DNA of 64,000 nucleotides from NCBI GenBank assembly GCA_965115885.1, contig OZ220479.1:2294001-2358000 (forward strand). Direction: 5' to 3'. Position numbers and translations under genes: made by a program. The stretch comes from BD2-11 sp965115885. GTDB taxonomy: Bacteria; Gemmatimonadota; Gemmatimonadetes; Longimicrobiales; Gaopeijiaceae. Of the stretch, positions 18,972 through 26,867 are shown piece after piece. Under the pieces are notes generated by a model. The model was not told where the DNA came from. It saw only the letters and a program-made list of their open reading frames with translations, and did not search any database. Every line of letters begins with the position of its first letter. Position 1 is the stretch's first letter.

Positions 18972-19460
18972 TCAGTCGCCGACAACCTCCGGCGCGCAGT
19001 GCTTCCCGCAACCGAAACGGCGTCGGTTGCGCGCGAAGCTTCGGTATCCCCACGCGAAGAGGGGACGCGCGAAGGGGACCCGGAAGACCCAGCCCAGCCT
19101 AGGCCCTCGGGGAAGCACCCGAAGGAGCCGTTCGACGGCCAGCGCACCCTCCCAAGTGGCGTGAGGAGACGCGTCGGGCCCGGGCGCCCGGCATCCGGAG
19201 GCGGAAGCGTCCGGCGTGTCCGTTCCGGCATCCCGCGGAAATCCCGAGCCTGGGTCGACCGCACCCGGACCCACCAGTTGCAGCGCCTCCTCGAAGCGCG
19301 CGGGATCGATCCAGGAGAACCGCTCCGGCACTCCTTCCTCCTGGTATGCGACGAGCTCGATCGCGCCCGCCGGATCGCGGCGCCGAACGAAGTCGACGAA
19401 ACGCAGGCAGACGGCGCAGTCGCCGTCGTAGACGACGGTGTAGTCGGCGGGTGGACGCAA
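18972..19460 (-). CDS. DCC-motif thiol-disulfide oxidoreductase-like protein (DUF393)
   Basis: A 162-residue protein of the DUF393/DCC family. VVYDGDCAVCLRFVDFVRRRD carries the family-defining DxxCxxC motif in a thioredoxin-like context, and WEGALAVERLLRVLPRGPRLGWV and YRSFARNRRRFGCG match the typical C-terminal half. Function is inferred to be redox, with no known partner. It stands alone between secD and the divergent murB. The frame starts at ATG 19460; the first strand begins almost at once, which supports that start. Confidence 0.88.
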   Translation of the reverse strand: MRPPADYTVVYDGDCAVCLRFVDFVRRRDPAGAIELVAYQEEGVPERFSWIDPARFEEALQLVGPGAVDPGSGFPRDAGTDTPDASASGCRAPGPDASPHATWEGALAVERLLRVLPRGPRLGWVFRVPFARPLFAWGYRSFARNRRRFGCGKHCAPEVVGD

Positions 19461-19612
19461 AGCAGAGCGTCTCCGGATTGCGGGTCGGCGTCCCCTTGGG
19501 AACCTACCGCCGCCCTACCGCCGCGCGCGAAACCGCGACAGGAACGGGCGGCCCTCCGGCTCGATCCGCTATCTTGCGCCGGGACGCATCGCCCCCGCCG
19601 CCGAGGAGAAGC

Positions 19613-20551
19613 GTGGACACGACGGAATCCTGCCGCCAGCTGGAGGAGCGCCTCGGGCCGGGCCGGGTCGAGCGCGACGTGCCGCTCGGCCCCATGACCA
19701 CGTTCAAGATCGGCGGGCCCGCCGACCTGTTCGTGCGGGCGCGCACGGCCGACGAGCTCGCGGACGCCGTCGTGGCGGCGCGGGAGCTCGGGATCCCGCG
19801 CTTCCTGCTGGGCCGGGGCGCGAACATCCTCGTGGGGGACGGCGGTTTCCGCGGACTGGCGATCCGCTCCGAAGTGGGCGGCATCGATTTTCTCGACGGT
19901 GCGCGGGTACGCGCGGGCGCCGGGGTGGACAGCTTCCCGGATCTCGTCCAAGCGACCGTGCGACGCGGACTCGGCGGGCTCCACCACTTCGTGGGCATTC
20001 CGAGCACCGTCGGCGGAGCCATGTGGCAGAACCTGCACTTTCTCGCCCCGGAGCGGGATCGGACGGTCTTCCTCGAGGAAGTCGTGGAGTCCGCGGAGAT
20101 CCTCACCCAAGAGGGAGCGCGCAGGCGCGTGGGGCTGGATTACTTCCGGTTCGGCTACGACTACAGCATTCTGCACGACCGTGACGACGTCGTCCTCACC
20201 GCGACCTTCCGCTTGGAGCCGACGCCCGCGCGCGAGCTGCGCCGGGTCGTCCGCGAGAACCTGCGCTGGCGCGACGACCGTCATCCCGACCTGTGGCTGT
20301 ACCCGTGCGCAGGTTCGATCTTTCGGAAGATCGAAGGCATCGGCGCGGGTCGGCTCATCGACGAGTGCGGGCTCAAGGGGCGTTGTCTCGGCAACGCCCA
20401 GATCTTCCACCGGCACGCGAACATCATCGTGAACCTAGGCGGGGCGACGTCCTCCGACGTGTGCGCGCTCATCGAGCTGTCGCAAACGACGGTGGCGAGA
20501 GAGACGGGCCACGAGCTCGTCCCGGAGATCGTCTTCGTGGGAGAGTTCTGA
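19613..20551 (+). CDS. murB: UDP-N-acetylmuramate dehydrogenase (MurB), divergent type
   Basis: A 312-residue FAD enzyme that reduces UDP-GlcNAc-enolpyruvate to UDP-MurNAc for peptidoglycan. The FAD domain has FKIGGPADLFV, LLGRGANILVGDGGFRG and GIPSTVGGAMWQNLHF. The usual GNAGAYG stretch is replaced by WQNLHFLAPERD, a divergent feature. The substrate domain has PCAGSIFRKIEG with the expected catalytic serine, LIDECGLKG, and a terminal VPEIVFVGEF with the conserved glutamate. I start at GTG 19613, with GAGGAG five bases upstream. It converges on the low-GC cassette, whose last gene ends nine bases away. Confidence 0.92.
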   Translation: MDTTESCRQLEERLGPGRVERDVPLGPMTTFKIGGPADLFVRARTADELADAVVAARELGIPRFLLGRGANILVGDGGFRGLAIRSEVGGIDFLDGARVRAGAGVDSFPDLVQATVRRGLGGLHHFVGIPSTVGGAMWQNLHFLAPERDRTVFLEEVVESAEILTQEGARRRVGLDYFRFGYDYSILHDRDDVVLTATFRLEPTPARELRRVVRENLRWRDDRHPDLWLYPCAGSIFRKIEGIGAGRLIDECGLKGRCLGNAQIFHRHANIIVNLGGATSSDVCALIELSQTTVARETGHELVPEIVFVGEF

Positions 20552-20560
20552 GATGAGTGA

Positions 20561-21328
20561 TCAGGATCCGCCTGTGACCTCAATCCAATCCAAATCCGAA
20601 CTCTGAATTCCCATTCTATCGCTATAGCTGTTCCAAAACGGTCGGAATCCCGGGTGTTGCTGGATCTCCCCTTGAAGGCCTCGACGCCTAATAAAATATA
20701 CTGTCATTCCAAAATCACTCATGTCTACTCCAAGGTGCGGTGGGAAGTCATTGGAATCGGGCAGTTGTGGAAAAAAAGACAGATCACTTGAATGCTGTAC
20801 CATGTCCGACACGAAGAAGATGTGTCGCCGGAAATTTTCTCTCTCGGTGCGAGATTCGAAAACCGTGTCCGCATGAACTTTGGCCGCTTGCACAGCCTCG
20901 ACAATAGGGGATTCGGAGTCGGCAGCTTCTAGAAATATCTCTGTCAAAACCGCATTTAATTCTTGATGGAATCTCCGGTAATTGGCTTCGTAGGCATCTG
21001 GATTTGAAGTGCTGCCGGGATTGACGGGCATGCACATCTTAAAGCGCGACTCCATCGTTTCATCCCGTCCTGCATCTCTCACAGTGTATACGCGTAATTC
21101 CGTAAGTGAATCGAGCTTCGCAAGCTCTGTTACAAGCTTGTTTCGTGCATCTCTTCTCGGCACGTCCGTGATGGTATCGGAAGGATCCAAAAGAATGATC
21201 GCTTGGCCAGGTATCGAGCATTGGTAGGGGCACATATCGTTTGCGCGCACCTCACAACCACCACATGCTGCATGAATCATCGACCCCACCAAGGACAGTG
21301 TGATCAAGCCAGTCCGAATCATCATCAT
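20561..21328 (-). CDS. Exported vWA-like protein of a low-GC two-gene cassette
   Basis: A 255-residue protein without a confident family name. The N-terminus MMMIRTGLITLSLVGSMIHAAC is a signal peptide; the Cys could be lipidated, but His at -3 is a poor lipobox. The mature part looks like a von Willebrand A fold: AIILLDPSDTIT (residues 43-54) resembles strand 1 with a DxSxT metal site, SPIVEAV (140-146) could supply the second loop, and HIFFVSDMVQHSS (169-181) is the strand-4 Asp segment. The ATG at 21328 overlaps the upstream gene's stop as ATGA, so the two are coupled. Base composition is much lower in GC than in murB. It probably acts outside the membrane with its partner. Confidence 0.65.
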   Translation of the reverse strand: MMMIRTGLITLSLVGSMIHAACGGCEVRANDMCPYQCSIPGQAIILLDPSDTITDVPRRDARNKLVTELAKLDSLTELRVYTVRDAGRDETMESRFKMCMPVNPGSTSNPDAYEANYRRFHQELNAVLTEIFLEAADSESPIVEAVQAAKVHADTVFESRTERENFRRHIFFVSDMVQHSSDLSFFPQLPDSNDFPPHLGVDMSDFGMTVYFIRRRGLQGEIQQHPGFRPFWNSYSDRMGIQSSDLDWIEVTGGS

Positions 21329-23141
21329 CTCCCATTTTGACCGGTTGTAGTCGTAGTTCCCATGGCCTCAAGAATATGAGCGACCCAGCGACGATCTCGC
21401 CCCGGATGAGCTTCCATGATCGTCACAAATTGAGCGTAAATATCAGAAATGTTTGTTCTCGTACGATTTACGATTTCTTGCAATCTTTTCACACGCCTTG
21501 TATTGGCCTCCTTTGCGCGCTCAAGGACTTGCACCACTTTGTCGTCGCCTGGAAAATCCCCCGCATCTATCTGTGGTACGGCCCACTGAGCATTCCACGG
21601 CTTGGACCAGTGGTCCGGTGGAGGTTCTTCTTCCCCGCGAGCTTGGCGGTTCGCATTACGATAAACTTCGATTCCGTGCCGACACTCGTATTCCAGATTG
21701 TCGCGGAGCTTCTGCAGACAAGTCAATTGGACTTGGATGCCTTCATACCGAGCCAATAAGTCATATGTATCCCACCGCAGTTTTTCTAAAGCATCACTGT
21801 GCAACTTCCCCAGTCGTTTGAATGTATTGGATAGTACACGGTCAGAAGCGCTCAGAACCATTGCCTTTCTTCTCTTGGGTATGTCTCGGTTCCCACTGCT
21901 CCTGCTACGCCGATGCCACACGGCGAAACCCCAAAGTATGACACCGAGAGCCAAGAAGAACCAAGATTTGATCCCTTCGAGATCAAAAGGATGGTTTATC
22001 AGCAGGCAAAGAGCCTCGGCGCTGGCCGCATTAAGCGTACTGCCATCGAAACACACCGTGACGTTGTTCGGCACTGAAGCTCCGAGTTCGCCGCTGATGT
22101 CCGCCGCGCCCTCGGGGGGGGGGGGGGGTAGTTTGGGGACAGTGCGTCTCGATAGTGAGCAACTCCGAGGTGGAAAACAATTGTTGGAATCGCAAGCAAA
22201 ATCCCAAGTGTTCCTGTCCACAAGCGACTTTTCGGCGATTTCGTCCAACGATCCGCCAAATACGCAGTTGCGGTTGCCAACCCTACAATATTGACCACAC
22301 TGATAAGAACAGCTTCCCCCCAACCCCTCCATCGCTGGACAATTTGTTCGGAAAAAAACCAGCCGTTGACAATGCTCTCCAGCACGACAAGAATCGTGAC
22401 AAACCCCCATGCGGTATGGGCGAATCGACGAAAAGGCATGGTCCACCGATGAGGACGTGCTTTCGTTTCTTCGGCGGAACTGGGATAAGCACTATAACTA
22501 TACCTTTTCACGACCCGCTCCAACTCTTCCTCCAACATTTCATAAGGCAATTGCCCACCGATCACGGCAATTTGACGCAACTGGTTTCGGCAATAAAGAG
22601 CGGTGTCTCGGATTTCGGCCTTTACCTGTGAGAGTTCCGGCGGCCCTGTAGTTGTCTGTTGCTTCAGTCGTGCCATGTCGTCACGGTACGATGCCACGGT
22701 GTCACGATGAATCTCGTTAGCTTTTTCTAGAACACGTGTGCACTTCGCGACAATTTCTTCCTCAACTAAATCTAGATGCTCGGTGCGCCGGCCCGGCTGT
22801 CGCTGAAATCCGCGAGCTCCCCCCATTCGAACGAGCGCCTTGCGTTGGATGGTTCCGTCTGGAACCACCGTGGATATCTTGGGAACCGCTCCGTCCGCGC
22901 TCGATGTAGCTGCAGAACCTTCAGGTCCCCCGATGCTGACCGACTGCATCGAAAGGCGATTACGGTTGTCTTCCGTCATCGAGTCGTTCCCGTCCCTGTC
23001 CCAGGAGTGGGTTGCGTCTTCGGAACCGAACGAATCGGTGTTGGCTGGGCCCGGACGGTCCGAGCTCAGATCCAGCGTCTCGGAGATGTCGTCAAATTCA
23101 GAGTTGTTGTCAAATTCAGAGTTGTTTCGGTGGTTGGGCAT
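21325..23141 (-). CDS. Membrane/coiled-coil protein interrupted at a C15 tract
   Basis: One gene split over two reading frames. From ATG 23141 the product has a disordered acidic N-terminus (about 1-115), a coiled-coil region (120-215) and three hydrophobic helices near 241-263, 275-296 and 309-327. It then enters a proline run at residue 339 encoded by 15 consecutive C (minus strand). In the present frame translation stops at 21999 (380 aa). One extra C, or two fewer, would join it to the second frame, which continues through a fourth helix (IKSWFFLALGVILWGFAVWH) and a long helical tail to the stop at 21325, about 605 aa. An upstream ATG at 23246 is possible. Function unknown; the paired gene is the vWA-like protein. 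See findings on phase variation. Confidence 0.65.
22114..22128. repeat. 15-base homopolymer (G on plus, C on coding strand)
   Basis: An uninterrupted run of 15 G lies inside the coding region of the membrane protein. The two open frames meet exactly here. Such runs slip during replication and are also hard to sequence. Confidence 0.95.
23091..23126. repeat. Perfect 18-bp tandem duplication
   Basis: Two perfect copies of an 18-bp unit encode NNSEFD twice near the N-terminus of the membrane protein. The unit length keeps the frame, so the duplication only lengthens the disordered region. Confidence 0.9.
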
Positions 23142-23354
23142 GTGCCGGAAGCTCCTCTTTTGGAGAGCGCTGTTCGCGAAAATTCGAGTAGCTGTCGAGT
23201 CGCAAACGAGGCCAAGCGAGGAACACGGTCTTCCTTCTCCATCCACCGATCACCTAATTTGCGATCCGCAAAGCTAAAGACCGCTTTCCAGCAACGCAAC
23301 CGAACCTTCGTCGACAGCCTTGATCATCAAAATCAAGACGCCTCTCCACGACGA

Positions 23355-24062
23355 TCAAGAACGGCGGCGCATCCCTCCACGCACGCGCGCCCCGGCCAGC
23401 TCCAGCAACGGCCCGGGCGCGACCTCGTGCCCGCCCGCGAAGCCCAGCACGCGAACGGCCACGCCCAGCTCCTCCAACAACGCCTCTTGGGCCCGCTCCT
23501 CCCGCCGCGCCCGGAAGGGATCGTCCGCACCCCGCACGAAGGTGACGCGCACGCCCTCGAGTCCCGCCGCGAGGGCGTCCCGGTCGAGATCCGTGGCGAG
23601 ACCGGCCCCCCAGAGCACCAGCTCCTGCACGTCCGTGCGCCCCATCACGACCCAGCGAGACGCCGTGTGCGCCCCTTGGGAGAACCCGAGCGCGACCCGA
23701 TGGCGGACGGTGGGCGCGGTCGCTTCCCCGGCGAGCGCGTCCAGGTACGCGACGTAGTCCGCGATCTCGTTGTCCCGGTCCTCGCGCGTCATCCAACTGC
23801 CCCCGACCCGGTGCTCGCGCCCGTGGCGCCCCGAACTCGGGTCCACGTAGAAGCGCGAGAGCGCCTCGGGCACCACGACGAGCCGCCCGGACGCGTCCAG
23901 GACCTCGAAGCGCCGCGCGAAGCGGCGGGCCGCCTGCCGGTATCCGTGAAGCGCGAACCAAGCTTCCCGTACCCCGCCGCCCCGGTCCCCGAGGACGTAG
24001 TAGCGCGCCGTGCGCGCGACCCGAATGTGGCGGACGGAGGGCCGCAGGTCTCTGTCGGTCAC
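23355..24062 (-). CDS. Alpha/beta-hydrolase (carboxylesterase/phospholipase type)
   Basis: A 235-residue serine hydrolase. The nucleophile elbow is GFSQGAH, with EAWFALHGYRQ as the oxyanion strand; the acid is in FVRGADDPF and the histidine in GFAGGHEV, completing a catalytic triad in the usual order. It resembles bacterial carboxylesterase/lysophospholipase (Abhydrolase_2) proteins. No signal peptide is seen, so it is cytoplasmic. I start at GTG 24062, which shares GTGA with the stop of the upstream Lon-domain gene. The substrate is unknown. It is the last gene of the minus-strand MATE/LON/hydrolase run; the low-GC cassette begins 213 bp further on. Confidence 0.85.
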   Translation of the reverse strand: MTDRDLRPSVRHIRVARTARYYVLGDRGGGVREAWFALHGYRQAARRFARRFEVLDASGRLVVVPEALSRFYVDPSSGRHGREHRVGGSWMTREDRDNEIADYVAYLDALAGEATAPTVRHRVALGFSQGAHTASRWVVMGRTDVQELVLWGAGLATDLDRDALAAGLEGVRVTFVRGADDPFRARREERAQEALLEELGVAVRVLGFAGGHEVAPGPLLELAGARVRGGMRRRS

Positions 24063-24664
24063 GCCTCCGCCTCCGGCGAACGGCGCACGACGACTTGCCT
24101 GAGAATCTGGTCCAGCCGAGCCAAGCGGCTTCCCTCGTCGCGCATTTCCAAAAGCTCCTGTCGCCATTGGGAGTCCGCTTGCATGAACACGGCCAGCTGA
24201 AACGACACGTCGCGTTCCGGATCGAGTTCGGGCGGCTTGGCGGGCGGCTGCGGAAGCGCGGACAGGGCGGCCCGGAAGAGATCGGCGGAGATCCGCCGTC
24301 GCGCCGCCAACCGGATCCGGGAACCCGGCTCGTCCTCGTATTCCTCGACCGCGGCCTCGTGGTACGGCTCGCCGGACTCGAGCCCGTCGTGGATCGCGAA
24401 GCGACCCACGCCCCGCACCAGGATGAGGGAACGGCCGTCCTCCAGTCCCCGGTGCTCTTCGATCTCGGCCAGCGCGCCCACGCGCCCCTCCTCCATCAGA
24501 AACGGGCCGAAGCGGTCCGGGTCGTGATGGACGAGCCCGAAGCGCCGGTCCGTCTCGAGGCAGCGCGCCACCATGCGACGATAGCGGGGTTCGAAGATGT
24601 GGAGCGGAAGAAGTTCCCCGGGAACGAGGACGACGTCGAGCGGGAAGAGGGGCAAGCGGTTCAT
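24059..24664 (-). CDS. LON substrate-binding-domain protein
   Basis: A 201-residue protein consisting of the N-terminal domain of Lon proteases without ATPase or protease. It begins MNRLPLFPLDVVLVPGELLPLHIFEPRYRRM, the standard signature, and continues GLVHHDP, VGALAEIEEHRGLEDGRSLILVRGVGRF. The C-terminal half is helical. Such stand-alone proteins are common in bacteria, and their targets are not known. The ATG at 24664 overlaps the MATE stop as ATGA and its own stop overlaps the hydrolase start. Confidence 0.92.
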   Translation of the reverse strand: MNRLPLFPLDVVLVPGELLPLHIFEPRYRRMVARCLETDRRFGLVHHDPDRFGPFLMEEGRVGALAEIEEHRGLEDGRSLILVRGVGRFAIHDGLESGEPYHEAAVEEYEDEPGSRIRLAARRRISADLFRAALSALPQPPAKPPELDPERDVSFQLAVFMQADSQWRQELLEMRDEGSRLARLDQILRQVVVRRSPEAEA

Positions 24665-26046
24665 GCCGCCCCCATGGCGGGCGAGCGGTCCCCCGGATCG
24701 TCGACCTGCACCCGCCCCACCCCGCGCGTCAACAGCCGCCGAACCCGGACGAAGAGCAGGACGGCCACCGCCCCCAGGCCCGCGGCCAAACCCCACCAGA
24801 GGCCGCGCGCGCCCAGCCCCGCGCCGAAAGCGAGCGCGGCGCTGACCGGAATGCCGAACACCCAGAAGCCCAGAGCGTTGAAGACGAAGGGCGAGCGGGT
24901 GTCGCCGGCCCCGCGCAGCACTCCGGCCGCCACCGCCTGCAGGCCGTCCGCGACCTGGAAGATCCCCGCGATCGGAAGGAGCGCGACCGCGACCGCGAGA
25001 ACCCCGGCGTCCGCGGTGTAGATCCGGGCCAGCGCCCCCGGCGCGCCCAGAAACGCGCACGCGGTCAGCACCATGAACCCCCCGCCCAGGAAGATTCCCG
25101 CCCCGGCGGCCCGGCGCGCCTCCGCCATGTCCTCGCGGCCCACCGCGCGCCCCACCAGCACCGCCGCGGCGCCCGCGATTCCGAGCGGCACCATGAAGGC
25201 GAGCGCCGCCAGGTTGAGTGCCACTTGGTGGCCGGCCATGGTCGCGGTCCCCAGCCAGCCCATCATCACTCCGATCAGGGAGAAAGCCCCGAACTCGAGC
25301 TGCTGCTGGAACCCCAGCGGCGTGCCCAGGCGGATCATGCGCCCCAGGGCGAACGGGTCGAAGGCCTCCCTCCGCACGCGGGCCAAGAAGGGCCCGAGAA
25401 CGCGCCAGGAAAGCGCGAGCAGGAGCGCCGCCATGAACCAGCGCGCCGCGCTCGATCCCCACGCGGACCCCACCGCGCCCATTTGCGGGGCGCCCAGATT
25501 GCCGAAGACGAGCACCCAGTTGAGGAACACGTTGAGGACGTTGGCGGCGACGATGGTCCACACGATCGGCGCCACCCGGCCCATGGCCTGCAGGCTCTGG
25601 CGCAACGTCGCGAAGGCGTAGAAGGGCAGCATCCCGGGGATGGAGCCGAAGACGTAGCCCGCGGCGGGCGGGATCACGTCCTCCGGCTGCCTCAGCCACG
25701 CGAACGCCGCGCCGGAGGGCAGGAACAGGAGCGAGGCGACCAGGGCGAGCGCGACCGCGAGCACGAACCCGCGCTGGATGCCGCGCGCGGCCGACTCGGC
25801 GTCCTCCGCCCCCACCGCTTGGGCGACGATGGGATCGAGCGTCATCAGCATGCCGTTGCCGAAGACCGCGACGGTGTAGAAGTAGACGTTGCCGAGCGCC
25901 ACGGCGGCGAGATCGGTGGCGGACAGGCGGCCGACCATGATCGTGTCCGCCACGCCCATCGTCATCGTCCCCACCTGCACGCCCACGATGGGCAACGCGA
26001 GGCGCGCCATGCCGGCGAGATCGGCCCGGCGGGGAACCAGTTCCAT
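24661..26046 (-). CDS. MATE family efflux transporter
   Basis: A 461-residue inner-membrane transporter with about twelve hydrophobic helices in two similar halves, each starting with the MATE pattern (LALPIVGVQVGTMTMGVADTIMVGRL in the first half; GTPLGFQQQLEFGAFSLIGVMMGWLG in the second). MATE proteins export drugs or metabolites by Na+ or H+ antiport; the substrate is not predictable here. Length is normal. Its start at 26046 lies 28 bp downstream of the DUF2203 gene, so the whole block from the 55-aa protein at 26733 to the hydrolase may be one transcript. Confidence 0.95.
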   Translation of the reverse strand: MELVPRRADLAGMARLALPIVGVQVGTMTMGVADTIMVGRLSATDLAAVALGNVYFYTVAVFGNGMLMTLDPIVAQAVGAEDAESAARGIQRGFVLAVALALVASLLFLPSGAAFAWLRQPEDVIPPAAGYVFGSIPGMLPFYAFATLRQSLQAMGRVAPIVWTIVAANVLNVFLNWVLVFGNLGAPQMGAVGSAWGSSAARWFMAALLLALSWRVLGPFLARVRREAFDPFALGRMIRLGTPLGFQQQLEFGAFSLIGVMMGWLGTATMAGHQVALNLAALAFMVPLGIAGAAAVLVGRAVGREDMAEARRAAGAGIFLGGGFMVLTACAFLGAPGALARIYTADAGVLAVAVALLPIAGIFQVADGLQAVAAGVLRGAGDTRSPFVFNALGFWVFGIPVSAALAFGAGLGARGLWWGLAAGLGAVAVLLFVRVRRLLTRGVGRVQVDDPGDRSPAMGAA

Positions 26047-26074
26047 GGGGAGCTCCCGCCGCCGGGCGGCGCCT

Positions 26075-26569
26075 TCAGAAGTCCAGCGTCGAGTCGTCGA
26101 CGTTGCCGGGATCGTCCTCGACGCCCATGCGCGCGGCTTCGTCGGCGCGAATCGGACGGCGCCCGGCGAATCCGCCGTCGACCTCGTGCCACTGGGAAAC
26201 GCGGGGCTCCCCTCGACGCCAGCACAGGTACACCCAACGCCCCTCGAACGTGGTCGGAAAGTCCAGGAGCCCGTGTTCCAGCCCGCCCGCCGGGAACCGG
26301 ATGCCCCGCCCCAGGATCTCCTTCTCGACGGAGCGGCGGATGCGCGCCCCGGCCAGGCCCGCGCCCTCGCGATGGTTCAGGAATTCGGCGTGGTCCGGGT
26401 TGGTCGGGGCCATGACCAGGCGTCCCCAGAGCACGTCGAGGATCTTCAGCCGCTCGACGTGGCGCGCCAGCGCCTTGCGACTGTCGTCGAGGTCTTCGAG
26501 GACGGTCTCGAGCCGGGGCAGGAGGGCGTTGGCCTCCTCGAGGGTGAACGCCTTGCGCGGAACGCTCAC
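26075..26569 (-). CDS. DUF2203 family protein
   Basis: A 164-residue protein of unknown function. It opens with FTLEEANALLPRLETVLEDL, followed by a helical stretch, and contains the DUF2203 core LEHGLLDFPTTFEGRWVYLCWRRGEP and WHEVDGGFAGRRPI. The start is GTG 26569, overlapping the stop of the upstream small gene as GTGA. No catalytic residues are known for the family. Confidence 0.92.
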   Translation of the reverse strand: MSVPRKAFTLEEANALLPRLETVLEDLDDSRKALARHVERLKILDVLWGRLVMAPTNPDHAEFLNHREGAGLAGARIRRSVEKEILGRGIRFPAGGLEHGLLDFPTTFEGRWVYLCWRRGEPRVSQWHEVDGGFAGRRPIRADEAARMGVEDDPGNVDDSTLDF

Positions 26570-26733
26570 TGCGCGCGGGCCTTTTCCAGCGCGGCCAAGC
26601 GCCGCTCGATCTCCTCCAGCTTGTGGAGGATCATCACGTGCGTCTTCTCGGCGTCGATCCCGACCGGGCTCGAGTCGCTGGCGATCTCGCGGGCGATGCG
26701 CCGGTAGTCGTCTGCGGAGGGCTGGCTACTCAT
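26566..26733 (-). CDS. 55-residue small helical protein
   Basis: A short frame from ATG 26733 encodes MSSQPSADDYRRIAREIASD and, after about 14 more residues, a heptad-like helix (HKLEEIERRLAALEKARAQ) that could form a coiled coil. A good AGGAGC ribosome-binding site lies seven bases upstream, and the stop overlaps the DUF2203 start as GTGA, which strongly supports translation. No family is recognised. It is the first gene of the minus-strand DUF2203-MATE-LON-hydrolase run and is divergent from the sugar locus. Confidence 0.7.
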   Translation of the reverse strand: MSSQPSADDYRRIAREIASDSSPVGIDAEKTHVMILHKLEEIERRLAALEKARAQ

Positions 26734-26867
26734 GCGTCGGCTCCTGCGGGAGGGTGCCGCGAATCCTTGCGGAGACGCGCCGGATTGGCAAGCGCGGAGC
26801 GGGCGGGCGCGGTACCTTTCGACTCCGGCGAACGGAGCGCTTCGACCCGAGCGGGAGGACCCGCCCG

